A stretch of 12,247 nucleotides of DNA from the NCBI GenBank assembly GCA_003024985.2, contig PXIH01S0052322.1; one strand, given 5' to 3'. Source of the DNA: Euperipatoides rowelli. Taxonomy: Eukaryota > Onychophora > Udeonychophora > Euonychophora > Peripatopsidae. The notes beneath the pieces are model-generated. The model saw nothing but the letters and a program-made list of their open reading frames with translations, was not told the origin of the DNA and ran no database searches. The first letter of the stretch is position 1; the number at the start of each line of letters is the position of its first letter. This document shows positions 1-8,793 of this stretch, in pieces. The position numbers and the translations under genes were made by a program.

Positions 1-970
1 AAATTTTAGGATGGTATAAGCTCTATGCAATCACATTACTGAGATTTAAGTTGATAAAAGCATTCAAACTGGCTACATATCCTATAAATTAACTGCTACA
101 CTTTGATTAAATGGTGTTTTTTTTTACATTACACTAGTATTTATGTTTAGACTTCAATTATGGGCTACTTTAAAACCTTATATACAGTATGTATAAATCA
201 GAGTTATATATATATACACTATGTATGGTATGCATGTTTACCGTGCTTAAAGGAAAATTTTTTTTATCACACCAAAAAAAACAAAATGGCAGCAGGTTTC
301 TGTGCGTTTGAAAACTATATCACTCTGCCTAACGAAGTGTAGTAGGATTATAAAGAATCAGACATTTCCCACTCGTTTTTATAACATTGTCATTTGAAAC
401 AAATGACAGATCCTTTTAGTTTAAAAAAAAATATTTGCCATTAGATTAACACAAGAATGAAAGGCTGATTTGCTTAATAAACTTGCGCAATAGGATAAAA
501 AGTGATTTGGGTAACCAAATCTATAAAGTTGCAGATGGAGCTGGGTCTGGGCAATATCAAAGTTGACAAAAATTTACAAATTTATCGGATATTTACATGT
601 AAATTGTCTAAGGAATTAGACAATTCTGGCCAGGCTATGTTAGCTACGAATAGATTTTACTATATAAATTCATCTATTCATGCCATATAACTCATAACAG
701 AGTAGTTTTACTTTAATGATCTGCAAAACTATTGTTTACCCTAACTAATGTCACACGCACGAGTTATCATGTACCATTGGAAGGAAGTTTAAAGCCTGGT
801 TTAAACACCTTAAGATATAAACAGTAGTTAACTTTGTTGGGTTATGTTAACTTATTTTCTTTCAAATTCAAGAGTTGGCTAATGTTTTTAAGAAATTGTC
901 AAAGATGTATTTGAGGATTAAAAAACTCAATGTTCACTTATAATTGTAAAAAAAAAACTTACCAATATTT

Positions 971-1002
971 TGATGAAGCCTAACGGTTCCATCGAAACAT
1001 TG
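971..1002 (+). other. Hammerhead-like TGATGA...CGAAAC motif with hairpin
   Basis: TGATGAAGCC is followed by TAACGG, then TTCCATCGAAACATTG. This resembles the order of a hammerhead ribozyme core (CUGAUGA, stem II, GAAAC), a form known from Penelope-like and related retroelements. The expected C before TGATGA is a T, so catalysis is unlikely. The sequence between can also pair as a plain hairpin, GATGAAGCC with GGTTCCATC, seven of nine. It is best viewed as a retroelement relic of unsure type. Confidence 0.3.
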
Positions 1003-1912
1003 TTTTTTACAATAATATTTTCTGAACTAATGGTAAAGTAAGGAATAAAATTAGCAATAAAATAATAAGGAAAAATAAAACAAAAAGAACACCATTATTA
1101 ATAAAAGTGAACAAGTTATTAGGCCAGGTAGATTTATTAGTATTTAAAAACAAATCATGCTCACCTGGTAATTTCTGATCACTGTGGGCTGAAAGAAAAA
1201 TATACCCAAGCGTAATTATATTAGCCGCCAGACATAATCAACTCTGCCTAAGAATTACCAATATAAATTTAAAGGTGCAGTAAATTACAATAACGGAATA
1301 ATCAACAAAACAAGCACTCAATCCAACAGTTTTTGTACAATGACTGCAACAATGCAGCACAAATTTCCAAACTTACAACACCTTTAAATAATCGGATGTA
1401 TTTTAAAAGCAAATTAACAAATAAATAAAGTAGATAAAACATTTTAACAGATAAAAAACTAATTTATCAAGTCAACAGGAAAACATTTGAATTTTTTATA
1501 ATAAATGAAGCAGAGAAACCACAATTTCCATATTTCTTAAAAAAAATAACTATCAAATGGCTTTTGAAGTATAGTATATAAAATAGAGGTGCGAATGACT
1601 TTCTAAATTTTTTTTTTAAACTTTCCAGGTAGATATACAGTATAATTAAATTTCTTAATAAGAAATATTAGCGCCAATCTTTAAATATTAATAATTAATG
1701 ATAAGCAGATGGTACTTTTAATTTTAAGTGATTCATACTGTATATACAGTACAATATGTAGCCGTCAATTTGCTCAATTTATAGTATAACCCAATTTGTG
1801 CTGAACAAGTATTACAATATAAACAGCATCATAATAAATGTTTTAAATGTATATTTTGTGCAGATTATTTTAAATGACAATGATCATAAAAGTAGACGCT
1901 TATATGAAGGTT

Positions 1913-1938
1913 AAAAAAAAAAAAAAGGGGGGGGGGGG
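1913..1938. repeat. Poly-A/poly-G homopolymer tract
   Basis: Fourteen A are followed directly by twelve G. Such tracts are prone to slippage, and the length may be inexact in the assembly. Confidence 0.95.
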
Positions 1939-2239
1939 TAAATTTTAGTCAATATTTTTCTAACACAATTTTTAAAAAATCATGTTACCTACAGTAGTGA
2001 GGAATAACTTATCAGAAAAATCATTTAGTTATTATTTACATGCAAACATGTGGTGCGTAATGAAAATATCCGCAATAAACAACTTTTGAGCAAATTAAAT
2101 ATTTATGTTTCAAGATAATAAAGACATGAGCTCCATACAGCAAATATGGAGATAACTAGCAACAAATCGACATTTTAGAAATAAAAATATAAAAACTGTG
2201 GTTTCTAAAAATCTATCAAAGTACAATAATTTTCTTTAT

Positions 2240-2535
2240 TCAAAGAGACTATCCACAAAGCTAACTTTGAGAAATTCAAAAAGATTCAAAGTAATTCCGA
2301 CCATAAGCCATGTCACAAACCATACTCCATTTAACGAGTTATTGGACCAAACATACAAAATGCTAAAAATTATATGCAGTCAAAGAAAAAAAAAAAAGAT
2401 ATTTTGTAAACAAAAAATATTTTCCACAAAGAATGTGAAATTTAAAAAGGAAATGAGAAAGTTTAAGGATTAAACCTAGTTCAACATTGAAAATTTTTTA
2501 CGATTTCAGTTTAGTATGAAGGATAGTCTCTTTGA
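2240..2535. repeat. 15-bp perfect inverted pair, 296 bp apart end to end
   Basis: TCAAAGAGACTATCC at 2240-2254 is exactly complemented at 2521-2535, with weak similarity continuing inward (CTAAC..GAAAT). No target duplication was seen. It could mark a decayed small DNA transposon, though one such match in 12 kb is not strongly improbable. The open frame inside, 2198-2473, is lysine-rich low-complexity sequence and is not annotated as a gene. Confidence 0.35.
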
Positions 2536-2838
2536 TTATTTATAAGTTTAATGTGGTTAACCATTTTTACACACTACCACCACCTTCTATAAGCAAATAA
2601 CATCAATAACCTCAAATCAATAGCTATTTTAAAATGACGGGTATTATATAAACTTACAGGTACTTAGACTACATATCATAAATTATCAAACTAAAATTAC
2701 ACCATAACGTAAATGAGTGCCAGATGATAAGAAATGAAAACATGAACAATGAAAGCTCACACTACCACCGAGTAAGAATCATACTTTACATCCAAAAAGA
2801 ATTCAAGTCATCAAATGCCCAAAAATTAATTATTAAAT

Positions 2839-2910
2839 GCAATTTTTATTTTAAAGAATGTCATACAGAGTAATGTATACTTTGTATGACAATATTTAAA
2901 ATAAAAATGC
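2839..2910. repeat. 72-nt near-perfect hairpin
   Basis: The two halves pair over about 34 positions with roughly 31 matches: one bulged A near the base and two mismatches mid-stem. The left half has GTCATACAGAGTA and the right half TACTTTGTATGAC. The loop is only a few bases, around ATG at 2873-2875. The length resembles a microRNA precursor, but a palindromic MITE relic is equally likely. No conserved microRNA seed is recognised. Confidence 0.65.
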
Positions 2911-3157
2911 TGCAACAAAACGAAAATTGAAGCCATATTTTATTATTATAAAGTAATATAGCACCTGTAGCAGGACACAAATAGCTAGATTTTTTTTTTA
3001 TTTACTGAGAAGGAATTATCATCATTACTGTTGATCAATGCTATTTTAAAAAATAAGATACACAGCACGTCACAATTTTGAAATGAAAATTGAAAAAAGT
3101 TTAAAATATCTAAAGTTATGACAATATTAAACTACCGGTACTGGTATATAAAATTTA

Positions 3158-3199
3158 ATATCAAGATTTAAAATTATTAAAAATTTTAAATATTGATAT
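3158..3199. repeat. Small AT-rich hairpin
   Basis: Arms 3158-3174 and 3183-3199 pair at 16 of 17 positions (ATATCAAGATTTAAAAT against ATTTTAAATATTGATAT) around an 8-base loop. Outside the arms the pairing continues patchily. In DNA this AT-rich it may be chance or a MITE remnant. Confidence 0.5.
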
Positions 3200-4175
3200 G
3201 TCAATTAAAATTAGATAAAAAAAAAATTTAATTTATTGAAAGAAATTCTGTATAGAATGTAACAAAAATTGTATAACAATATACAGTATTAATATGGTAG
3301 GCTCACCATTATTTCAGCGTTTACTGTATTTTTTCATGAACAGCCCTATCTAGTGACAAATGATGTTAAATTATACTACAATTATATTTAAACTTTCAAT
3401 TTGAAAAATTTGAGACTAATAAATTAAAGCTATAAATTATGTGTAGGCCTATGCTTATGTCCAGTAGCTAAATATGAAGAATCTTAGAATATTGAAACAG
3501 AATATCAAAAGTGCTAGTAAACATTTCCTAATGTTAAACTGACAGTCTTTGAAGTGTTTAAAATTCATAAAAATGGCATTCTAAATATCTGTATATACAA
3601 GTTATCCTTTTAAAAGATACCCTACTGAAACTAAAGTTGTTGAACCTGAGTAAAATTTAATGGGTTCATACGGTAATTGGCTTAGTTGTTTAAAAAAAAC
3701 TAACATTTTAAGTATGAATCTAATAAATTAGTTTGTAAAATATCAAATTAAATAATGATGAACTTATCATTTCAACACACTTTTCCTATTTGAAGATATT
3801 CAATATTTTATTTTCCTGAAAGTGATGGCTATTATTTAGGCTTCCTCAAGCACAATAGCAACTAATTATCAAGCTTAAAGTTGGCTGGTACTCTTTTGGG
3901 GAAGGTGGGTAATGGAGGTAAGGCTTCTACTGTTGCTTCATAGCAGTGATAAAGTGATGTCTTTTGAGTTGTTTACTGTGAATTAATCACAAATTCGAAT
4001 AACCCACTGCTCACAAGTAATGAGTGAATCATTCATAACAAGACTATCCATATACTGTACAGTATATACAGTATTAAAACTTTTCACAAAATAATTACTG
4101 ATTATGTAAGACAGAAGGATTTTCATACATTTTAGACAAAAAAAAAAAATCAAGAAAATTGGCAGCTACAGTATG

Positions 4176-4473
4176 TGTTATGTTTGTAATAACAAGAAAT
4201 AATCGTTCATTTATAGTCCTTGCACTTTTCTCTAATTACTGCACGTTGATAGTTATGAATAGAATATCCTAGCATTCGAATTCTCAGTATTTGAATGACC
4301 GTTTTCTCATTTACTGTAGAAGTTTCATTAAATACTCGCATTAGCAGGTCTTCTGTAAACCCTGCCAATTTATTGTAGATCTTAACCGATCATTCTTTCT
4401 GTTCATTTGTTTGTTAAATAAATAAGTTTTACTCCAAGTAGTATCTAGTTTTAACCCCTGGCAAGACAAGACA
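4176..4473 (+). repeat. 5' long terminal repeat
   Basis: This 298-bp LTR starts TGTTATGTTTG and ends CAAGACA. It is closely matched by the copy at 5725-6017. An AATAAA polyadenylation-type hexamer sits at 4417-4422. It has a six-base extra stretch relative to the 3' copy around 4312-4322 and an extra T near 4222. A TACAGTATG palindrome-family motif directly precedes it at 4168-4175. No TATA box could be assigned with confidence. Confidence 0.92.
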
Positions 4474-4477
4474 GATT

Positions 4478-4489
4478 TGGCAACGAGGT
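4478..4489 (+). promoter_or_regulatory. Candidate primer-binding site of the LTR retrotransposon
   Basis: TGGCAACGAGGT begins four bases after the 5' LTR. A TGG start just inside the 5' LTR is the usual layout for a tRNA 3'-end primer site ending in CCA. I did not assign the tRNA. Position is good evidence, sequence identity is weak. Confidence 0.5.
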
Positions 4490-4539
4490 ATTAAATTATA
4501 TATATTTTTTTAAAAAAAAAAAAAAAGAAAGAAAAAGAA

Positions 4540-5280
4540 ATGTTCAACACGCAAAGATTTGACTCCTTCGACTCAACTCGATACAAGTGGTCAAGATATT
4601 GCCAACAGCTGAAATTTTTCCTCAAAGCAAATCAAGTCAAAACGACACAAAACTTGCTATTGTCATAACTCTGTTAGGCAGCGAAACCAACTTACTCTGT
4701 GATCTAATTTCGCCTGACCTTCCCGAGAACAAAACGACAGATGAAGTTTTCCAAATCTTAGAGAATTATTTCTCACCCAAACCAATTGCAAGAACAGAAC
4801 GCCTCAAAATGAGGAGGAGAGTCCAAGAACCTGGCGAAACCGTCACGGAGTTCGTAGCAGCCTTGCGTGAACTAGCACCAAATTAATTTTCAGGAAAACC
4901 TGGACTCAAAATTAGCTGATCAATTCGTTTTCGGTATCGCTGACAAGCCCACACAAAAACATCTCATTGAAAAACGATGACAGCCCGCTCTCTAAGCTCA
5001 TTCAAATTGCCTCAGTGGACGCTGTCACCTCAAAGGAGTCCAACACCTTGTCACGTACCATAAACGATAAACGGGCACACGAAGCCAACGCATATGCAGT
5101 CCAAACGGAAAAGACTGAAACTGAGAAAGACTGTAAACATTGCGGCTGGCCCCACCCCTCTTCACACTGCATAATCAAGCAATCCTCTGCTACTAATGCA
5201 ATAAAAAAGGCCACACTGCAGAGATCTGCCGCAAAAGAAAATCGGACAACAAAAACCAACCCAACTCGGTCAACGCTTTG
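4540..5280 (+). pseudogene. gag: Broken gag polyprotein gene of the LTR retrotransposon, with two zinc knuckles
   Basis: Gag-like sequence is spread over several frames. A first piece runs from the ATG at 4540 to a TAA at 4666-4668 and has the FFLKAN-type matrix/capsid start. A second, in another frame to 4886, carries the capsid signature around LKMRRRVQEPGETVTEFVA. A third, about 4891-4980, has DQFVFGIAD before TGA. A fourth, about 4967-5190, carries zinc knuckle 1, C-X2-C-X3-H-X4-C, with Cys at 5132 and 5141, His at 5153 and Cys at 5168. Knuckle 2 (C-X2-C-X4-H-X4-C, 5188-5229) is in yet another frame and is interrupted by TAA at 5194-5196. At least three frame changes and several stops show it is dead. 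In live relatives Gag packages element RNA into particles. The short minus-strand open frames over 5002-5525 are shadows of this sequence. Confidence 0.85.
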
Positions 5281-5334
5281 TCTCCATAAACAGCCGAAGA
5301 TGATTCTCTACCCTTAATAGTAAATAAATTTTCG

Positions 5335-5670
5335 ATGGATACCGCCGAAGCGACCCCTCCTCGACCTATACCAATTAACCTAAAACTAAACATAAACAAC
5401 ACAAATATAAATTTTGAATTAGACACCGGAGCCCCCATCTCGATAATTCCCCTCAAAGTATATACCGAACATTTTGCGGACATTAAATTGGAAAAAACCC
5501 AGGTCAAGTTCAAAACTATGAACACATTTCCACAACCCCTTTAGGAAAAATTAAAATCAATGCCACGTGGAACAACTCCACCCTAAAAAAAACGTTTTGT
5601 CTTCAAAGATGCAGTAACCCCACTATTAGGCTGAGACTGGCTTAAACTCTTAAACTGGGGACACTCCCCC
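5335..5670 (+). pseudogene. pro: Broken retropepsin-type protease of the LTR retrotransposon
   Basis: An open stretch at 5335-5544 contains FELDTGAPISIIP, with the catalytic Asp-Thr-Gly-Ala at 5422-5433, the active-site loop of retroviral-type aspartic proteases. It ends at TAG 5542-5544. The family's C-terminal block continues in another frame as FKDAVTPLLG, then a TGA stop at 5632-5634, then DWLKLLNWG. The family usually has LLG-Arg-DWL there, so the TGA fits decay of a CGA arginine codon by cytosine deamination. In live elements the enzyme cuts the Gag-Pol polyprotein. Here the frameshift and stops rule out a product. Nothing of reverse transcriptase follows; the sequence passes straight to purine tracts and the 3' LTR. 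Confidence 0.85.
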
Positions 5671-5672
5671 TT

Positions 5673-5724
5673 AGGAAGGAAGGGAGATAACCCAACCTCT
5701 CAACCAAAAAAAAAAGAAGATAAC
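5673..5724 (+). other. Candidate polypurine tracts before the 3' LTR
   Basis: Two purine-rich tracts lie here: AGGAAGGAAGGGAGATAAC at 5673-5691, and an A-run ending GAAGATAAC at 5706-5724 that abuts the 3' LTR. Plus-strand priming of LTR elements uses a tract immediately before the 3' LTR, so the second is better placed and the first looks more typical. The shared end GAGATAAC/GAAGATAAC suggests a local duplication. Confidence 0.5.
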
Positions 5725-6017
5725 TGTTATGTTTGTAATAACAAGAAATAATCGTTCATTCATAATCCTGCATGTTTCTCTAATTACTGCACGTTGGATA
5801 GTTATGAATAGAATATCCTAGCATTCGAATTCTCAGTATTCGAATGACCGTTTTCTCATTTAGACGTTTCATTAAATACTTGCCTTAGCAGGTCTTCTGT
5901 AAATCCTGCCAATTTATTGTAGATCTTAACCGATCATTCTTTCTGTTTGTTTGCTTGTTAAATAAATTAGTTTTACTCCAAGTAGGATCTAGTTTTATCC
6001 CCTGGCAAGACACGACA
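5725..6017 (+). repeat. 3' long terminal repeat
   Basis: This 293-bp copy is collinear with 4176-4473 over its full length and ends GACACGACA before the flank CTATG. Most differences from the 5' copy are C/T or G/A changes, as expected from age and cytosine deamination, with three small indels. The AATAAA hexamer is conserved near its 3' end. Confidence 0.92.
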
Positions 6018-6998
6018 CTATGTTTTTTATTAAAAAAAAGATACTAAACTATTATAAGACTAGTGTCACAACTAAAATAAAATCTGGCCAAAAAAAAAAT
6101 AGTTATTCATCATGACGTGAAATGGTCAATTGTTCATTAGAAAAGAATTATCATGAACGACTCACTTTGTGAAGTGAGCACCAAACATGAATGCCTCTGA
6201 CCTATCACTACTTTATAGTGCAAAATAATGGAAGAAAAAAAAAAACTACTGTTTTAAGATAGAAAGTAGCCTAATGAGATTAAGAAAGCGATAATAAAAA
6301 AACAAAATAAAAGATATAAATTTCAGCTTTCATGTCTGTTACTACTTGCTCAGTACACTATTCAGAGAAAACAAAAACAAACATAAAAATCAGGGGTGTC
6401 CATGAACCCTATTCTAAAATCTAGTTTTATTTTTAATTTAGCTCTACCTACAACAAGTCCACATATGACAAAAAGAGGCCTAAGGAAATGATAAATGCAT
6501 GTGATAGGTTCAATTGTCAGGTTTAAATTTGTACACTATCTTAAAAAATAAAGGCTATAGTGCTAAATATCTAAAATACATATTTATTACTTTACCAATC
6601 CCAATTGTTTTTTATCAGAATTGACAATATTAAAACTAGGTTAATTTTACTATTTTTATACTTTTTCATGATACCTAATAGCAACTGCCATTCAGTAGAA
6701 ATTTTTGCACAACCAAGTAAAAACTGATGACATTATTGATTTTAATGTTTAAAAGGACAAATTATTATTATTTTTTTTTAACATGACGATCAAATTTATT
6801 TTTCCAATCAAAAAAGAAAACACTTAAAAAAATATATATGATACAGAATTTTCACGTTTATGAGATGAAATAATTCCTGGTCATGATGTAAAAATAAAAT
6901 TAAACAAATAAAGCGAAAGTCTCTGACCAAATTTTACTAACAAAAATAATTCACATTAATGTACAGTAGAACCTGTATTAACTTTTGTAAGTATTTGA

Positions 6999-7011
6999 GC
7001 GCCATCTAGCG
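6999..7011 (-). promoter_or_regulatory. CTCF-like site GCGCCATCTAGCG
   Basis: Read on the minus strand this is CGCTAGATGGCGC, which contains AGATGGCGC, close to the core recognised by the insulator protein CTCF in animals. It is inside the 640-bp inverted-repeat region, so it may be a repeat-borne motif. One short match without binding data is weak evidence. Confidence 0.25.
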
Positions 7012-7049
7012 ATATTTTGAATTATTAGTGGTTACATTATAAAAGGTGC

Positions 7050-7080
7050 GGTTTCGGCCATTTGTTTAGGCCTTCTTTAG
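7050..7080 (-). other. Second hammerhead-like motif, AAAGA-GGCC...GGCCGAAAC
   Basis: On the minus strand, CTAAAGAAGGCC (7080-7069) is followed by a 9-base loop and GGCCGAAAC (7059-7051). The GGCC/GGCC stem followed by GAAAC recalls the stem II and GAAA part of a hammerhead. The conserved G of the CUGA segment is A here, so an active ribozyme is not expected. It overlaps the right arm of the 640-bp inverted repeat. Confidence 0.3.
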
Positions 7081-7173
7081 TCATATGTGGACTTAGCCTC
7101 TACTAACTTTTTTTAATTTATTAAATAAATAATATTTTAGGATATTTACATTAATCCCCTTTTTATCTATGTG

Positions 7174-7393
7174 AATTTTAAGAGGAAAATATACAGTATA
7201 TTAACTAAAAATGATTGGTGGTAACAAAAACTCATCTGGTGTTCTTTGTAGTGTTAAATTCTGTCAAACAGTTATTCATAACAAATTTTCGGGGAAAATT
7301 ATGTATGGTTTCCATGAAAATAGCACCACATTGAAATATGTTTATTCCATTTATTATTTTAGTTAATATACTGTATATTTTCCTCTTAAAATT
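7174..7393. repeat. 220-bp element with perfect 37-bp terminal inverted repeats
   Basis: The arms 7174-7210 and 7357-7393 are exact reverse complements over 37 bases, separated by 146 bp with no ORF. The arms contain AAGAGGAAAATATACAGTAT. TTAA lies near both outer ends (7178-7181 and 7386-7389), so the true boundary could be a TTAA-flanked element starting GAGGAAAATATAC. No longer target duplication is clear. A MITE is the simplest reading. The transcribed arms could also fold into a long hairpin RNA. Confidence 0.7.
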
Positions 7394-7542
7394 TTAAAAT
7401 TTCAACTGGGATATTTTATATTTTTGCAGTGATCAAATTTAACTTATTTAGAAAAGACTGTAAATGTTCAAGGCATAACTTGTTAATCCAATTAATCAAA
7501 ATGTTATAGCTTTAGGCTAATTAATTTTGGTAAAATTCTTAA

Positions 7543-7632
7543 CCCTTTCCACTCACNGACTCTCAGTCGACTTTGGAGGGGAAATGCTAATTGAAATTTG
7601 TCGACTGAAATTCGACTTTGGAGTGGAAAAGG
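7543..7632. mobile_element. piggyBac-like MITE, 90 bp, flanked by TTAA
   Basis: The element is flanked on both sides by TTAA (7539-7542 and 7633-7636), the invariant piggyBac target duplication. Its ends are inverted repeats, CCCTTTCCACTC on the left against CCTTTTCCACTC read in from the right, with a second inner inverted pair CAGTCGAC/GTCGACTG (7565-7572 and 7600-7607 approximately). GTCGACTTTGGAG also recurs as a near-direct repeat. It has no coding capacity and is more GC-rich than its surroundings. The undetermined base at 7557 lies inside it. Known piggyBac ends usually begin with CC after the TTAA, which agrees, but superfamily assignment from 90 bp remains an inference. Confidence 0.75.
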
Positions 7633-8652
7633 TTAATGAAACTTAAATGTGACTACTATTTTTAATTATTTATTCAGTGTTTGTACATATTAATAAAGCT
7701 GATGTCTCTTTAATGCTTACAAGAATATTTTGCTTGATAAAAGACATTATTTAAATGATACAATCAAACATCCTCTTGCCTTATTTTTCAATGCTAAATC
7801 TGTGCTATTTTACTAAAGTTTAGGCAAACCGAGTTTTAATTTTTTTATTGCAAATATACAGTAGGTGTGCATATACTGTATCTATAAGCCTACATTTATA
7901 CAGAAAATGAATTTTATTTTTAATCTTAAAAAACAAGTTATTTTTATACTCTATGTATTGCATATTTTATGTACAGTATTTTTTAAATAAAATAGTGTTT
8001 AATTTTCATATTAAAAATGGCCTATGCTAATTTAAAAAAAAAAAAGAAAAAAAAGTGAAATTTGTTTTGAAAACGCAAAATTTTTCAAAATTCTACATTG
8101 TTCACCGCAAAATTAGAAAATAGCCTCCATAAAACACCTCCAACCTTTAGTATACCTTATTAACTAAGGTTTTACAGATTTTTAAAAAATGTAACTTTCA
8201 AAATGTTATCAAACAAAGTTAAACTTTAAACATTTTTTATATTGTATATTATTGAAACTACTTAGCATTTAGTAGTATGGAGTAAGTAAAGCATAAAAAA
8301 AAAAAATTCCACCATCCCTTTAAACATTTTATTTTGTAATATCTGAAAGGTTTCGATTTTCAGTAAATTTGATACATACTGTAATTAAAATTCTAAGTGA
8401 AGCAAGCATGTACCTGAATCCACCAAAGTAACAATGGTGCCTGTACCTTATAAAAATAATGAAAATTTGTCGAATTACTTTGTCAAGTGCCACTTACCGA
8501 ATGAAAACAAAAATATTGTCAGTGATTACAGCTATTGTCATAAAAATTTACTGACTTTTCTAATTTTTACAAACCGTTTTCACCTACATATTCCACCAAC
8601 AACTGTTGCATTGGTGAATAAGATTTAGAACAATAGTTTATTATTTAGGAAG

Positions 8653-8672
8653 TTTTTTTTTTTTTTTTTTTT
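8653..8672. repeat. Poly-T tract (20 T)
   Basis: An uninterrupted run of twenty T, followed by six A. It could be the complement of a poly-A tail of an inserted retrosequence, but no recognisable body adjoins it. Confidence 0.95.
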
Positions 8673-8793
8673 AAAAAAGGAACAAACCTACATTACAAAC
8701 TGTTATAAATATTAAAAAAAATTGTTTTTTAAATAAATTAAATACAGGAATGCTTTTGAGAAAATCAGCCAAACAACCAACAAACACACACAG

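Larger units (their letters stand above)
1..4175. other. AT-rich non-coding DNA, probable CHD1-like intron
   Basis: No protein-coding exon, tRNA or rRNA could be recognised on either strand. The open frames at 160-342, 502-690 and 2198-2473 are compositionally random. Named repeats in it are given separately. It also has two perfect short hairpins at 388-408 (TGTCATTTG/CAAATGACA) and 602-625 (AATTGTCTA/TAGACAATT), and a repeated CACACTACCACC at about 2570 and 2758. Assignment as intron is inferred from the exon at 9139-9039 lacking a downstream partner in the window. Confidence 0.5.
4176..6017 (+). mobile_element. Decayed, internally deleted Ty3/Gypsy-type LTR retrotransposon (1,842 bp)
   Basis: Two direct repeats of 298 and 293 bp flank a 1,251-bp body. 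Both start TGTTATG and end GACA, fitting TG..CA LTR ends. The flanking pentamers are GTATG (4171-4175) and CTATG (6018-6022), a target duplication with one mismatch, or a 4-bp TATG duplication. The body holds a candidate primer-binding site, broken gag with two zinc knuckles, a broken protease and purine-rich tracts before the 3' LTR. Reverse transcriptase, RNase H and integrase are absent. This family normally has several kb of internal sequence, so roughly 3 kb has been lost between the protease and the 3' LTR. By eye the LTRs differ at about 16 substitutions plus three indels, near 94% identity, so the insertion is old. It lies antisense to the CHD1-like gene, probably in its intron. No part can encode an intact protein. 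Confidence 0.93.
6455..7094. repeat. 640-bp inverted-repeat pair with 36-bp arms
   Basis: The left arm 6455-6490 and right arm 7059-7094 are reverse complements at 31 of 36 positions, sharing AAGTCCACATATGAC and GGCCTAA. The core match stops at AAGTCC on the outside, with only patchy similarity beyond it. The interior is AT-rich without an ORF and contains GCGCCATCTAGCG at 6999-7011. The right arm extends inward into GGCC...GGCCGAAAC on the minus strand, resembling part of a hammerhead core. It could be a non-autonomous transposon with long terminal repeats or two oppositely inserted copies of one short repeat. No target duplication was found. Confidence 0.6.
6018..8793. other. AT-rich non-coding DNA with small inverted-repeat elements, probable CHD1-like intron
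   Basis: Apart from the 640-bp inverted pair, the 220-bp element and the 90-bp MITE, I see only AT-rich sequence, homopolymer runs and small hairpins such as CTCACTT-TGTG-AAGTGAG at 6161-6178. The open frame 8434-8628 has no family features. The remaining chromodomain 2 and helicase exons of the CHD1-like gene were looked for on the minus strand and not found. Confidence 0.5.

Noticed and set aside
160-690. Short plus-strand frames at 160-342 and 502-690
   Set aside because: Both are Ile/Tyr/Asn/Lys-rich readings of AT-rich DNA with no motif or splice context.
2198-2473. 91-codon plus-strand open frame
   Set aside because: It starts at a non-ATG-like context, is dominated by Lys/Asn/Phe from A-rich DNA including an AAAAAAAAAAA run, and shows no domain. 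It is best explained by composition.
5002-5525. Two minus-strand open frames over the retrotransposon body
   Set aside because: They are antisense to gag and protease sequence with recognisable plus-strand motifs, so they are shadows.
8513-8560. Possible extra minus-strand exon ending at a GTAAGT donor near 8500
   Set aside because: The short open reading before the donor does not resemble the expected continuation of chromodomain 2, and the acceptor is arbitrary.
8434-8628. 64-codon plus-strand open frame
   Set aside because: No family features or codon bias. Small CACCA/TGGTG inverted pieces around it are too short to define an element.
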